A stretch of DNA of 64,000 nucleotides, from NCBI GenBank assembly GCA_963732635.1, contig CAVTAL010000022.1:124001-188000 (forward strand). The letters run 5' to 3'. Each line of letters starts with the position of its first letter. The first letter of the stretch is position 1. Below are positions 19,018-29,078 of this stretch, piece by piece. The notes under the pieces were generated by a model. That model was not told the DNA's origin. It ran no database searches and saw nothing but the letters and a program-made list of their open reading frames with translations. Source of the stretch: JAKFWF01 sp963732635. Lineage in GTDB: Bacteria > Pseudomonadota > Alphaproteobacteria > Rhizobiales > Hyphomicrobiaceae. A program made the translations under genes and the position numbers.

Positions 19018-20025
19018 TCAGGTCGCGTCGTTGAGATGACAGGCTGACAGGCGACCGGGCGTGATCTCGCGCAATTTGGGCGCCTCGGTTTTGCAGCGCG
19101 GCATCGCCAATGGACAGCGCGGATGGAAATGGCAGCCGGGCGGTGGGTCAAGCGGCGAAGGTATTTCGCCCTTGACCGGCTCGAATTTGCGACGAGCGCG
19201 GCCCAATCGCGGCACCTCGGCGAGGAGTGCGCGCGCATAGGGGTGGTTCGGTCCGTCGTTTATCAAGGCATCGGTCGGTGCCGTCTCGACAATGCGGCCG
19301 AGATACATGATCACGATGCGGTCGGCGATATGCTGGACGACGCCTAGATCGTGGCTGATGAACAAGTAGGTCAGATCGAAATCACGGCGCAGGTCCATGA
19401 ACAGGTTGATAACCTGTGCCTGTATCGAGACATCAAGCGCCGCGATCGCCTCGTCGCAAACCAGGAATTCCGGCTTCACGGCGAGCGCCCGGGCGATGCC
19501 GATCCGGCTTCTCTGGCCGCCTGAGAACTGATGTGGAAAGCGTCGCTTCAATTCCGGATCGAGACCGACACAGGTCAACATACCGTCGACATAGGCCGGC
19601 AAGCGGTCGCGCGTCGCAAGCCCGTGCACCATCGGCGCTTCGCCGATGATGGCCTCGACGCGGGCACGCGGATTAAGCGACGCGTATGGATCCTGGAAGA
19701 TCATCTGCACGGCGAGACGCGCCTTGTGCGCCGCATCGGCCGCGAGCGTGGCGCGATCCTGGCCCTTGAAAAACACTTGCCCCTCGGTCGCCGGCAGCAG
19801 GCCGGCGATCATCCGGCCAAGGGTAGACTTGCCGCAGCCGGACTCACCGACGAGTCCGACAACCTCGCCCTTGGCGATTGAGAGATCGATACCGTCGACC
19901 GCGTGCACGGTCTCCTCGAGCGCACCGGAACCAAGCTTGGCCGCGATCCGGCTGGCGAAATCGAGCCGCTTCACGAACCGCTTCGAAAGGCCCCGGACCT
20001 CGATGATGGGGGATATTGCCGTCAT
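19018..20025 (-). CDS. Dipeptide/oligopeptide ABC transporter ATPase, OppF/DppF type
   Basis: ATP-binding subunit of 335 residues. Walker A is GLVGESGCGKSTLGR, the signature is FSGGQRSRIGIARAL, and Walker B is FLVCDEAIAALDVS. The C-terminal oligopeptide-transporter zone CHFHPRCPLAMPRCKTEAP holds the four-cysteine iron-sulfur-like motif typical of DppD/F subunits. Note EAIAALD in place of the usual EPVSALD. The start at 20025 (MTAISPIIEV) overlaps the stop of the preceding ATPase gene by four bases (ATGA). It is the last gene of the five-gene operon 24503-19018. Confidence 0.93.
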   Translation of the reverse strand: MTAISPIIEVRGLSKRFVKRLDFASRIAAKLGSGALEETVHAVDGIDLSIAKGEVVGLVGESGCGKSTLGRMIAGLLPATEGQVFFKGQDRATLAADAAHKARLAVQMIFQDPYASLNPRARVEAIIGEAPMVHGLATRDRLPAYVDGMLTCVGLDPELKRRFPHQFSGGQRSRIGIARALAVKPEFLVCDEAIAALDVSIQAQVINLFMDLRRDFDLTYLFISHDLGVVQHIADRIVIMYLGRIVETAPTDALINDGPNHPYARALLAEVPRLGRARRKFEPVKGEIPSPLDPPPGCHFHPRCPLAMPRCKTEAPKLREITPGRLSACHLNDAT

Positions 20026-21006
20026 GACGCCACCTGAGCCAACAGCGGTCGACAACACCGCACCCGACGACCGGCAACTGGCTCGGTAATCTCGGGTTCG
20101 ACGCCACAGTCTTTGCCCGCACGGTCGCAACGGGCGGCGAAAGCGCACCCAGTCGGCAGATTGAGCAGGGACGGCGTCATGCCGGGAATCTGGACTAGCC
20201 GGGCGCCACGCTGATTGCGCGTCGGAACCGAGCCGAGCAGGCCGTGCGTATAGGGATGCAGAGGACGTGAGATCACATCATCGGCCGAGCCGGACTCCAC
20301 GACACGTCCGGCATACATCACTGCGATGCGATCTGCGAGTGCCGAGATCACCGCCAAATCGTGCGTGATCCAGACCATGGCTGTCCCAGTCTTACGCGCA
20401 CAACTCCTGCGCTTCGTACAAGATCTGGGCCTGGATCGTTACATCAAGCGCTGTCGTCGGCTCATCGGCAATGACGAGGTCCGGCTTGTTGATGAAGGCA
20501 ATGGCGATGGCGACGCGCTGACGCATGCCGCCCGACATTTCATGCGGGTACGATTTCAGCCGCCGCTCCGGCGCCGGGATTCCGACCAGAGCCAGCGCTT
20601 CACGCGCGCGCTCAAGTGCCTCGGCATGGCTGACGTCGGCATGCGCACGCACGGTTTCGACCATCTGCGTATCGATCCGCAGAACCGGATTAAGCGTCAT
20701 CATCGGATCCTGGAAGATCATGGCGATCCGATTGCCGCGCAATGACCGCAACTTTTCCTCGTCGAACCTCGTGATGTCCTCGCCTTGGAACCGGATGGCG
20801 CCGGATACGATGCGGCCGGGTTGGTCGATAAGCCCCAGGATCGAGAACCCGGTGATCGACTTGCCCGACCCCGATTCACCAACCAGTCCCAGAACTTCGC
20901 CTGCATTAACCTCGAAACTGACGCCATCGACCGCCTTCACGATGCCGGCTCGCGTGAAGAAATGCGTCCTCAAATCCTCAACCTGGAGTGTCGGCACCGG
21001 CCTCAT
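20022..21006 (-). CDS. Dipeptide/oligopeptide ABC transporter ATPase, OppD/DppD type, frameshifted
   Basis: Partner ATPase of the same importer. The first part carries Walker A (GLVGESGSGKSITG), Q-loop FQDPMMTLNP, signature MSGGMRQRVAIAIA and Walker B LVIADEPTTALDVT, then stops at EAQELCA. The rest (MVWITHDLAVISALADRI ... CAFAARCDRAGKDC) resumes in the neighbouring frame. One extra base near 20394 explains the break, since removal gives ELCAKTGTAMVWITHDL, the family sequence. Corrected length is about 327 residues. Four-base overlaps join it to both neighbours. Confidence 0.9.
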
Positions 21007-21920
21007 CGTTTCAGCCTCGGGTTCAACACGTCGCGCAACTGGTCGCCGACGAGATTGATCGCGACAATCGTCAACAGCAGCACGAGGCCGGGAAAGAAGC
21101 TGATCCAGTATTTCTGCGACAGCATGTATTCAAAGCCGTTCGAGATCAGCAGACCGAGCGAAGGCTCGGTTTGCGGCAGCCCGACGCCCAGGAACGACAG
21201 CGTGGCCTCGAGTGCGATTGCATGCGCAGTCTGCACCGTCGCCACCACGATCAGCGGCGCCAGGCAATTCGGCAGGATGTGCTTGAACAGGATCCGCGCC
21301 GATGACAATCCAAGGCATCGCGCCGCCTCGATGTATTCCTTGCGCGCCTCGACCAGCGCGGTGCCGCGTACCGTGCGCGCGTAGTAGGCCCATTGCACGG
21401 TGACGAGCGCGATGATGATCTTGTCGACCCCCTTGCCCAGCACCGCAATCAGCATCAGGGCAAGCAAGATGGCAGGAAACGACAATTGCAGATCGACCAC
21501 GCGCATGATGAGGCTTTCGACCCGACCGCCGGCGTAGGCGGCGGTCATGCCGACCACTGCGCCGATCACCATCGCGATCACGCCCGACATCACGCCGACC
21601 AGCAGAGAGATACGCAAGCCAAAGATCATCGCGCTGAGCAGATCGCGGCCGGCGCCATCGGTACCGAGCCAATGGGTGTAGGTGCCGGACGACGACTTCG
21701 TGCCCGGTGGCAGACGGCTGTCGAGCACGTCGACCTGGGCCAGGTCATAGGGATTTTGCGGTGTGATCCACGGCGCCAAGACGGCGAGCACAACGATCGC
21801 CGCCAGCACCAGCAACGCCAATGCCGCCACCCGGCTTTCCAGGAACTCAGTGACGAAACGCCGAAATGGCGTTTCGACCGCAGGAACGCTTGGCTTTTTC
21901 GAGGTCTCGACGGCGCTCAT
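21003..21920 (-). CDS. Peptide ABC transporter permease, DppC type
   Basis: Integral-membrane permease of 305 residues with about six helices. It has the N-terminal OppC domain (SRVAALALLVLAAIVVLAVL, then HWLGTDGAGRDLLSAMIFGLR) and the EAA loop EAARCLGLSSARILFKHILPN that docks on the ATPases. The C-terminal pattern ALEATLSFLGVGLPQTEPSLG is typical of DppC/OppC. The ATGA overlaps at both ends show tight translational coupling in the operon. Confidence 0.93.
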   Translation of the reverse strand: MSAVETSKKPSVPAVETPFRRFVTEFLESRVAALALLVLAAIVVLAVLAPWITPQNPYDLAQVDVLDSRLPPGTKSSSGTYTHWLGTDGAGRDLLSAMIFGLRISLLVGVMSGVIAMVIGAVVGMTAAYAGGRVESLIMRVVDLQLSFPAILLALMLIAVLGKGVDKIIIALVTVQWAYYARTVRGTALVEARKEYIEAARCLGLSSARILFKHILPNCLAPLIVVATVQTAHAIALEATLSFLGVGLPQTEPSLGLLISNGFEYMLSQKYWISFFPGLVLLLTIVAINLVGDQLRDVLNPRLKR

Positions 21921-22894
21921 GCACTTCCCTCGCCGAGACGCACTCGCGGATCGAGCAACGAATACAAGACGTCGACAACGAGGTTGATGACTACGAACAT
22001 CAGCACGATCAGGATCAGATACGCGACGATCACCGGTCGATCGAGGCTCTGGATCGCCTGAATCAACAGCTTGCCCATCCCTGGCCAGGAAAATATCGTC
22101 TCGGTAACGACCGAAAATGCGACCAGATTACCGAACTCAAGACCGAGCACGGTAACGACCGGGATCAGGATGTTCTTCAGCAGATGGACGCCGATCACGC
22201 GGCGATCGGGGAGCCCCTTGGCGCGGGCGAACTTCATGTAGTCCTGATGCAGCGCCTCGGCGGTGCCAGCCCGCGTCAGGCGGATGACGAGGCTGATCTT
22301 CAACAGTGCCAGATTGAGCGCCGGCAGCAACATGTGGGCGAGGCCATCGAGCGTGAACAGGCTCGATGTAAGTCCCAGAACAGTCGCCGTCTGGCCGCGT
22401 CCGTTCGACGGCAACCAGCCCAGCATAACAGCGAACACCATGATCAAAACCAAGCCAACCCAGAATGTCGGCAGCGAAAAGCCGACGATCGACCCCGCCA
22501 TGATGGTCTTGGACAGCGGGCTATTGGGCTTCAACCCGGCGTAGAGCCCGAGCGGAATGCCAAAAATCACAGCCATCGCCACCGCCGCGAGCGCCAGTTC
22601 TAGCGTCGCCGGCATTCGCTGCAGGATTACTTTCAGCGCCGACTCGCCGAAAATGAAGGATCGACCAAGATCGCCTTTCAGTGCGCCGCTGAGAAAGTGC
22701 CAGTACTGCTCCCATATCGGCCGGTCGAGACCTAGCGCTCGGATCGCCGCTTCGATGTCCTTCTGGTCGGCCTGCGGGTTGATCAGAAGGTAGATCGGAT
22801 CGCCGACGACGTGCACGCCGAAAAATACGATCAAAGTCATGACGAAGACGACGCCGACGCTCTGCATCAGCCGGCGCAGGATGAAGGCGGTCAT
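21917..22894 (-). CDS. Peptide ABC transporter permease, DppB type
   Basis: First permease of the importer, 325 residues with six predicted helices. It opens with FILRRLMQSVGVVFVMTLIVFF and has DRPIWEQYWHFLSGALKGDLGRSF and the EAA loop KFARAKGLPDRRVIGVHLLKN. Near the end are ETIFSWPGMGKLLIQAI and NLVVDVLYSLLDPRVR, hallmarks of DppB/OppB. It lies 25 bases after the solute-binding protein gene. Confidence 0.93.
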   Translation of the reverse strand: MTAFILRRLMQSVGVVFVMTLIVFFGVHVVGDPIYLLINPQADQKDIEAAIRALGLDRPIWEQYWHFLSGALKGDLGRSFIFGESALKVILQRMPATLELALAAVAMAVIFGIPLGLYAGLKPNSPLSKTIMAGSIVGFSLPTFWVGLVLIMVFAVMLGWLPSNGRGQTATVLGLTSSLFTLDGLAHMLLPALNLALLKISLVIRLTRAGTAEALHQDYMKFARAKGLPDRRVIGVHLLKNILIPVVTVLGLEFGNLVAFSVVTETIFSWPGMGKLLIQAIQSLDRPVIVAYLILIVLMFVVINLVVDVLYSLLDPRVRLGEGSA

Positions 22895-22919
22895 GCTGGT
22901 CGCCTCCCGAGCCTGAACG

Positions 22920-24503
22920 CTAGTTCTTCGTCACACCGGTAACCAGCGTGTACTCGTTCGAACGAGCGGCGATTTTCAGCCCCTTTCGGGCGCCCCAGGT
23001 ATTGACTGGGTAGTGCGAAGGGATGATCGCCACGTCGCCAATCGCCAGTTCGACCGCCTGCGCCAGCAGCGCGCCACGCTTTTCGTCATCGACGGTCGCC
23101 AACGCTTCGGTGACGAGTTTGTCGAGTGCCGGGTTCGAATAACGGCCGCGGTTGGCCGTGCCGAACCCCTTGTCCTTGTCGAACGTGCCGACCAGAGGCT
23201 TCAGCGAGCCGGACGTCTCGCTGGTATCGGAACTCCAGCCGACCAGAATAAACGAGAACTCTGGCTGACCGGCGGCGCCTGCCGAAGCCCTATTGAAGAA
23301 CACTGCCGGCGGCAGCGTTTCGATCGTCGTTTCAATGCCGGCACGCGTGAACATCTGGGCCACCGCCTCGATGATCTTGACGTCGTTGGTGTAGCGACCG
23401 TTAGGCCCATGCATCGTCATCTTGAAACCGTTCGGGAACCCGGCCTCGGCCAACAACTTTTTGGCACCGTCTAGATCAAAGCTGACCGGCTTGAGGGTCT
23501 TCGATACGCCGAAGAACTGATCGGCAAGGAACTGGCTGGCTGGCAGCGCCACGCCTTCCATGACGCGGGAGACGATAGCGTCGCGGTTGATCGCCTTCGA
23601 CAGAGCCAGCCGCACGCGCTTGTCCCGCAGCGGGTTCTTGATCGCGGATCCGTCCTTGGCCTTGATGAACGGGGTCTCGTCGCGGAATTGATCCATATGG
23701 AAATAGATCACCCGATTGGAAACACCCTGGCTCAGCTCCACCTTGGGTTCCTTCTTCAGACGTTCGATGTCGGCGGTCGGCACGTCCTCGATGATGTCGA
23801 CGTCACCCGCCAGCAATGCCGCGACCCGCGCCGGCCCCGCCTTGATCGGTTTGAAAGTCACCTTGTCATAGGCGGCTTTGTTGCCCCAATAATCGGCGTT
23901 CCTGGTCACCTCAATCTTGTCGCCCGGCACGAAGGCCGCAAATTTGTAAGCGCCGGTGCCGATTGCAGCCTTGCCCGAGTTGTAGTCCTCGGTCTTGGCG
24001 CCATCGCCCGACTTCTTTGATACAATCATGAGATTGGTGAGTTCGGTCGGCAGCAGCGGCGCCGGCGCGGGTGTTGAAATGTGCACCGTCAGATCGTCGA
24101 TCTTCTTAAAGGTCTTGCCCTTGATCGCCGAAGCGAAACTCGACGGGCTGTTCGGCACGTTCGGCGCGCGTTCGAATGTGAAGGCAACATCATCGGCAGT
24201 AAATGGCGAACCATCGTGCCATTTGACGCCGGAACGGAGTTTGAACTCCCATATATTGCCCTCAACCACCTTCCAACTGACCGCCAAGCCGGGAATGAGC
24301 TTCCCGGCAGCATCGGTTTCCACCAAGCGCTCGAAAAGGTGGCTCAACACAGCATTGTTCGGCGTCAGGTTGTGGAAATGCGGATCCATTGCCGACGGCT
24401 CGGATGCCAAGCCGACCTTGAGATCCTCAGCTGCCGCCAGTGGCATCGCCACCAGCATTGCCACCAGAGCGGCACCGACCAAGCCCGACCAACTGCGTAC
24501 CAT
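22920..24503 (-). CDS. Peptide-type ABC transporter substrate-binding protein (SBP family 5)
   Basis: Periplasmic binding protein of about 527 residues. The signal peptide (LVGAALVAMLVAMPLAAAEDLKV) is followed by the family-5 signature region WEFKLRSGVKWHDGSPFTADDV. It has the usual cluster-C architecture of DppA/OppA-like proteins. The start at 24503 places the signal sequence at the N-terminus; the open frame upstream to 24605 lacks a ribosome-binding site. It is the first gene of the operon and captures the substrate for the B-C-D-F transporter; the ligand may be a peptide, opine or glutathione-like molecule. Confidence 0.92.
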   Translation of the reverse strand: MVRSWSGLVGAALVAMLVAMPLAAAEDLKVGLASEPSAMDPHFHNLTPNNAVLSHLFERLVETDAAGKLIPGLAVSWKVVEGNIWEFKLRSGVKWHDGSPFTADDVAFTFERAPNVPNSPSSFASAIKGKTFKKIDDLTVHISTPAPAPLLPTELTNLMIVSKKSGDGAKTEDYNSGKAAIGTGAYKFAAFVPGDKIEVTRNADYWGNKAAYDKVTFKPIKAGPARVAALLAGDVDIIEDVPTADIERLKKEPKVELSQGVSNRVIYFHMDQFRDETPFIKAKDGSAIKNPLRDKRVRLALSKAINRDAIVSRVMEGVALPASQFLADQFFGVSKTLKPVSFDLDGAKKLLAEAGFPNGFKMTMHGPNGRYTNDVKIIEAVAQMFTRAGIETTIETLPPAVFFNRASAGAAGQPEFSFILVGWSSDTSETSGSLKPLVGTFDKDKGFGTANRGRYSNPALDKLVTEALATVDDEKRGALLAQAVELAIGDVAIIPSHYPVNTWGARKGLKIAARSNEYTLVTGVTKN

Positions 24504-24626
24504 TGAACACCTCGTCACGATCCCGAACCACGAATTCGCAACGACGCTAACACACGAATCGATGACGCCAATAGTCTTGTCGGAATCGGTTATGGTTGCC
24601 GGCATCTAGCCGGCAACCATAAAGCG

Positions 24627-25307
24627 TCAGAACGGACGGCGCGGACCAGTATCGACGTGGAACAGGCCGCCGCCATAATGCTTGTATCCGCCGCCGAGGC
24701 TGGCGAGATACGAAGCAGCGCCCGACACGTTGCCGTGGACGCGGAAATCGACCGCATCACCCGACAGATGGTAGGACTTCGGCGCGCCGCCGACACGCGC
24801 ATTGTGACCGGAGCTGCGGCAAGTCGAATTGACGGTCACGCTGCCGTAGTTCGATGCAACGCTGGCGACAACCCCGCGCAAAGTACCATTGAGGCAACCG
24901 GCATTGGCGGCCCAGCTAATGCCACCGCCGCCCGACAGGCTGCGGCCCGGCTTCGGTGCGCTGAAATCCGCTCCGCCACCGAGGCTTGCGACCTGACGCC
25001 CCTTGGACCGGCGACGGGAAGGTGCGGACTGGTCATCGTCCGATGACTGGCTGGCGACACGCGTGCGGCGCGACCGGACCGGCTGTTCGTCGTCGGAATC
25101 ACGGCTGCTGGCACGCGAACGCCGACTTGAACGCTCCCGGCTGCTGCCCGAATCCGTATCAAAAATCTTGAAGGCGCTATTGCTTACGTCATCCAGAACT
25201 CGTTCCGCACGTGCGGCGGAAGGCGCTGAGACAAAAACGATAAGTGCCGCCAGCAGCGGCGTGATCAACCCAAACGCCCCCGTGGCGCATTTGAAGATGG
25301 AACGCAT
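24627..25307 (-). CDS. M15-type peptidase (YcbK/DUF882-like) with charged linker
   Basis: Exported 226-residue protein. It has a signal peptide (MRSIFKCATGAFGLI ... APSAARA), then a Ser/Arg/Asp-rich low-complexity linker of roughly 65 residues, then a C-terminal peptidase M15A domain. The zinc ligands are in SYHLSGDAVDF (H and D) and LFHVDTG (H), with the substrate Arg/Ser in NSTCRSSGHN. It probably trims peptidoglycan peptides. The ATG at 25307 is supported by AGGAG eight bases upstream. The track of open frame further 5' is not used. Confidence 0.85.
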   Translation of the reverse strand: MRSIFKCATGAFGLITPLLAALIVFVSAPSAARAERVLDDVSNSAFKIFDTDSGSSRERSSRRSRASSRDSDDEQPVRSRRTRVASQSSDDDQSAPSRRRSKGRQVASLGGGADFSAPKPGRSLSGGGGISWAANAGCLNGTLRGVVASVASNYGSVTVNSTCRSSGHNARVGGAPKSYHLSGDAVDFRVHGNVSGAASYLASLGGGYKHYGGGLFHVDTGPRRPF

Positions 25308-26121
25308 TGCCAATACTCCTCGACCCGTTACACAAGGTGCGAAGAGACCCGGCAACCTTTGCGGCTGTCCCACCCAACTCTTCGACACGGGCGGTCCCTT
25401 AGTCGCGAATGTACCGTAATGAGACAGCAAACTGACGGGTTGGTTAACGATAAAGTCTAGAACAGAGTAAACAGCAGAACTATACTTGGGATTTACTCTG
25501 ATGAATTGCATATTTATGGTACGTCGAGCGTGATAGATGCAGCCGGAAAGTTGGCTGCATTGAAGATTTTTGTATATCCATTGCCGCTGAAATGGTTGCC
25601 TCGACGGAGCGCGGTCGAAATCAAACTGCTGCCTTGGATCGCCCGCCATCGACCAGCTCAGTTGATCGAACTTCACGGTTCCAGTTGAAATTTCACCCAT
25701 CGACACATCGCGTTGACTGCGAATCTCGTGGTCGGCACCGAGGCACGCCGCAGCGCACCATTGATCCGCCAAAAGACAAAATAACCTGCTGGCACAGCAT
25801 CATTTTTCTCGGACTGCCGCGACGCAACATCGTTGCAGCTATCATGCTTCAGATGTGATCGTGCGCAATCAGATCAATGATTCCTCTTCGTCGATAGGCT
25901 AATTGACCGCAGCGGGTTCAATAGTGCTCCCCTAGCGCCAGCTAAGGTGGCGGAATCGTAAATCGCCATTTTGCCGCGTGCGATCCGTACTCGACCAACT
26001 AAAAAATGCCGGGCCATGTTTATCATGTTGCCCGTCAACGCGCTGAAGGGCGCGGACAGAACATGGTCCAGAACCGGTAGCGTGCCAAATATTCGCATCT
26101 TGGGGAAAGGTCCAAAAGCCA
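25308..26121. other. Noncoding interval upstream of the M15 peptidase and MFS genes
   Basis: A divergent 814-base gap, more AT-rich around 25430-25580 than the flanks. Short open frames on both strands lack ribosome-binding sites and family features. I see no RNA gene or strong hairpin. It must contain the promoters of both flanking genes. Confidence 0.5.
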
Positions 26122-27897
26122 ATGTCGACTACGACGACACTACCAGAACTCGAGGCGCGCAAGCGCCCGATGACCGCAGAAGAGCGGAAGGTCATTATGG
26201 CCTCGTCCGCCGGCACCATCTTCGAATGGTACGACTTCTATCTCTACGGCTCCCTTGCAGCCATCATCGGTGCCCAGTTCTTCAGCGCCTATCCTGAAGC
26301 AACGCGCAACATCTTCGCACTCTTGGCGTTCGCGGCCGGCTTTATCGTCCGTCCGTTCGGCGCGCTGTTCTTCGGTCGCCTTGGCGATCTCATCGGCCGC
26401 AAGTACACCTTTCTGATCACCATCGTGATCATGGGTCTGTCGACGTTCTTCGTCGGCCTGTTGCCGAGTTATGAAACGATCGGCGTCATCGCTCCGATCA
26501 CACTCATCGCGCTGCGCATGGCCCAGGGCCTGGCGCTCGGCGGCGAATACGGCGGCGCGGCGATCTATGTTGCCGAGCATGCGCCGCAGAACCGTCGCGG
26601 CTACTTCACCAGCTTCATTCAGACCACGGCCACCCTCGGCCTGCTGCTGTCGCTGGTCGTGATCATGTTCACGCAGATCTACGTCAATGCCAACTATCCG
26701 ATGGTCGGCGTCGTTCTCGACGGCAAGGCCGTGTTGGGTGCCGACGGCAAGCAGACGATGATCACGGCGTTCAATGCCTGGGGCTGGCGCATTCCGTTCC
26801 TGGCCTCGATCTTCCTGCTGCTGATTTCGCTCTACATTCGCTTGCAGATGAACGAGTCGCCGGCCTTCAAGAAGATGAAGGAAGAGGGCTCGATGTCCAA
26901 GGCGCCGCTCAGCGAAGCCTTCGGCCAGTGGAAGAATGCCAAGATCGCGCTGCTTGCGCTGCTCGGTCTGACCGCCGGCCAAGCCGTCGTCTGGTATACG
27001 GGTCAGTTCTATGCCCTGTTCTTCCTGCAGAGCATTCTGAAGGTCGACAGCTTCACGGCCAACGTGCTGATCGCTTGGTCGCTGACACTTGGCACCGGCT
27101 TCTTCATCGTGTTCGGCGCATTGTCGGACCGGATCGGTCGCAAGCCGATCATCCTGGCCGGCTGCCTGATTGCGGCGTTGACCCTGTTCCCGCTGTTCCA
27201 GTTGATGACGAAGACTGCCAATCCGGCGCTGTTCGAAGCCCACGCCAAGACCCCCGTCATCGTGACGACGGACAAGGCTGATTGCTCGTTCCAGTTCAAC
27301 CCGACCGGAACGGCCAAGTTCACCAGCAACTGCGACATCGCCAAGGCCGCTCTGGCCCGTTCGTCGGTGAAGTACGAAGTACGTGAGAACATCGGCAAGC
27401 CGACGACGATCCAGATCGGCAGTCAGCCAGCGTTCGAAGTCAAGGCCGCCGAACTCAACGCCAAGCTGGCTGCCGGTCTGAAGGAAGCGGGCTATCCTGC
27501 CGCCGACAACCCGACGGTGGTGAAGATCAAGATCGAGCCGAAGGATGGCCTCTATAACTTCGCCAAGATGTTCGATATCTTCACCGTCCAGCGGCTGACG
27601 CTCATCGGCATCCTGACCATTCTCGTCATCTACGTGACGATGGTGTACGGCCCGATTGCCGCCGCGCTAGTCGAACTGTTCCCGACTCGGATCCGCTACT
27701 CTGGCCTGTCGCTGCCCTATCACATCGGCAACGGCTGGTTCGGTGGCTTGCTACCGGCGACCTCGTTCGCCATGGTGGCGCAGACCGGCGACCTCTACTT
27801 CGGCCTGTGGTATCCGATCGCGGTGGCGATGATGACCTTTGTCATCGGCCTGCTGTTCGTGCCCGAGACCTACAAGCGCGACATCTTCAAGCATTGA
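26122..27897 (+). CDS. MFS transporter, metabolite:H+ symporter (MHS) type, with large periplasmic loop
   Basis: Inner-membrane secondary transporter of 591 residues. MHS landmarks are SSAGTIFEWYDFYLYGSLA in helix 1, RPFGALFFGRLGDLIGRKYT in loop 2-3 and RMAQGLALGGEYGGAA in helix 4; relatives carry alpha-ketoglutarate, shikimate, proline/betaine and other acids. Unlike the usual 430-450 residue members it has an insert of about 120 residues (roughly 365-490) between helices 9 and 10, hydrophilic and with two cysteines, likely a folded periplasmic domain. A further insert occurs near residues 190-215. A strong terminator follows. Confidence 0.88.
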   Translation: MSTTTTLPELEARKRPMTAEERKVIMASSAGTIFEWYDFYLYGSLAAIIGAQFFSAYPEATRNIFALLAFAAGFIVRPFGALFFGRLGDLIGRKYTFLITIVIMGLSTFFVGLLPSYETIGVIAPITLIALRMAQGLALGGEYGGAAIYVAEHAPQNRRGYFTSFIQTTATLGLLLSLVVIMFTQIYVNANYPMVGVVLDGKAVLGADGKQTMITAFNAWGWRIPFLASIFLLLISLYIRLQMNESPAFKKMKEEGSMSKAPLSEAFGQWKNAKIALLALLGLTAGQAVVWYTGQFYALFFLQSILKVDSFTANVLIAWSLTLGTGFFIVFGALSDRIGRKPIILAGCLIAALTLFPLFQLMTKTANPALFEAHAKTPVIVTTDKADCSFQFNPTGTAKFTSNCDIAKAALARSSVKYEVRENIGKPTTIQIGSQPAFEVKAAELNAKLAAGLKEAGYPAADNPTVVKIKIEPKDGLYNFAKMFDIFTVQRLTLIGILTILVIYVTMVYGPIAAALVELFPTRIRYSGLSLPYHIGNGWFGGLLPATSFAMVAQTGDLYFGLWYPIAVAMMTFVIGLLFVPETYKRDIFKH

Positions 27898-27923
27898 TCC
27901 GATAGCTTGAATTGACGAAATCG

Positions 27924-27957
27924 ATCCTGCGGCAGGCAACTGCCGCAGGATTTTTTT
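27924..27957 (+). terminator. Rho-independent terminator after the MFS gene
   Basis: Perfect 12-bp stem ATCCTGCGGCAG (27924-27935) / CTGCCGCAGGAT (27940-27951), loop of four bases, then seven T. It is one of the clearest terminators in the window. Confidence 0.93.
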
Positions 27958-27990
27958 GGCCGGTTCGGATGAAGTGCAGCGTTTGCTGAG

Positions 27991-28905
27991 TCAGAATTCC
28001 GCGCAGATCGCGCGTAGCGTCTCTCGAAACCACATATGGGCCGCGTCACTGTCGAACCGCTCGTGCCAGATCATGAAGAAGGGCATGCGCGCGACATCGA
28101 ATGGCAGAGCATGCATTTCCAGATCCGCGAACTTCTGGCAGTGTTTCACCGTACAGATCGGCAACGAACATACGATGTCAGATTGCGCCACCAGATTGAT
28201 CGCAGTGAGGAGTCCGGGCACGGTAAATTTGACGACGCGCGTCATCCCGACGGCTTCTAGCCGCTCGGAAACCGGCAGTATGCTTGTCGTGCGTACCGAG
28301 GCGACCGCCACTTGAGGCAATGACTGATAGAGGTCAATGGTAAGGCCGTCGCGCAATGCCGGATGCCCACGGCGGGCCATGAGTGCGACCGGCTGCTCGG
28401 TCACGACCTCGCAACGATAGCCGGGCTCGGTTACCTGCCGGAAATCGAATGCAAGCCAGCTTTCACCAAACCGCAGATCATTGAGAACATTGAATGCCCG
28501 CGCAGTGGAAACGCGAAATTGCAAGCCTGGAGCGTCCGCCGTGCGCTTGGCCAGCATCGGCACGATGAGCGCATCGGCGCCGGCAGGCAAATCAAGTGTG
28601 ATCGTGCGCAATTCCTGCTGGGGATCGAATGTCGCATCACCGGCAACTGCCGTCTTGATTAGTCCCAGCGCCGAACGCACGCCGGTCCACATCTGCGACG
28701 CCCTTGGCGTGGGCTTCAGCCCATGGCCGGCTCGAATGAACAACTCGGCGTCCACCACCTCGCGCAATCGACCAAGCGATTGACTGACGGCAGGCGGGTT
28801 CATTCCCAGCCGTTGAGCGGCTTTCTTGACCGAGCCTTCGGCCATGACCGCATCGAACACGACCAGCAGGTTAAGGTCCAGTTTTTCCAGCGGCTGCTTG
28901 TTCAT
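27991..28905 (-). CDS. LysR family transcriptional regulator
   Basis: A 304-residue LTTR. The N-terminal winged helix (LDLNLLVVFDAVMAEGSVKKAAQRLGMNPPAVSQSLGRLRE) is followed by the PBP2-like effector domain. The closest look is to the NodD/LeuO-like group that starts with LDLNLL. The target is unknown: it converges on the MFS gene and is followed upstream by an amidotransferase gene on the same strand, 173 bases away. ATG 28905 is used; an ATG at 28959 would add 18 residues. Confidence 0.9.
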   Translation of the reverse strand: MNKQPLEKLDLNLLVVFDAVMAEGSVKKAAQRLGMNPPAVSQSLGRLREVVDAELFIRAGHGLKPTPRASQMWTGVRSALGLIKTAVAGDATFDPQQELRTITLDLPAGADALIVPMLAKRTADAPGLQFRVSTARAFNVLNDLRFGESWLAFDFRQVTEPGYRCEVVTEQPVALMARRGHPALRDGLTIDLYQSLPQVAVASVRTTSILPVSERLEAVGMTRVVKFTVPGLLTAINLVAQSDIVCSLPICTVKHCQKFADLEMHALPFDVARMPFFMIWHERFDSDAAHMWFRETLRAICAEF

Positions 28906-29078
28906 GGACCGAGCTTGCGTGTCACGCACGGATTTATCCGTCTCAAAACTAAATGCCAATCAGTCCCGCTATCACAGCTTGCGTGAACTGACCAAACAGA
29001 TTTGTCATTGTTCGACATCTGGAACCTGAGTGTTCACTCATTTCATGAAAAGCAGGCCAATTTTCCGAGCAATGAGCG

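Noticed and set aside
25308..26121. Several short frames of 60-95 codons in the noncoding gap
   Set aside because: Poor start signals, odd composition and no family features.
26140..27243. Minus-strand frame of 367 codons over the MFS gene
   Set aside because: Shadow of a GC-rich coding gene. The product is Gln/Arg/Asp-rich without motifs, while the plus strand encodes a complete transporter.
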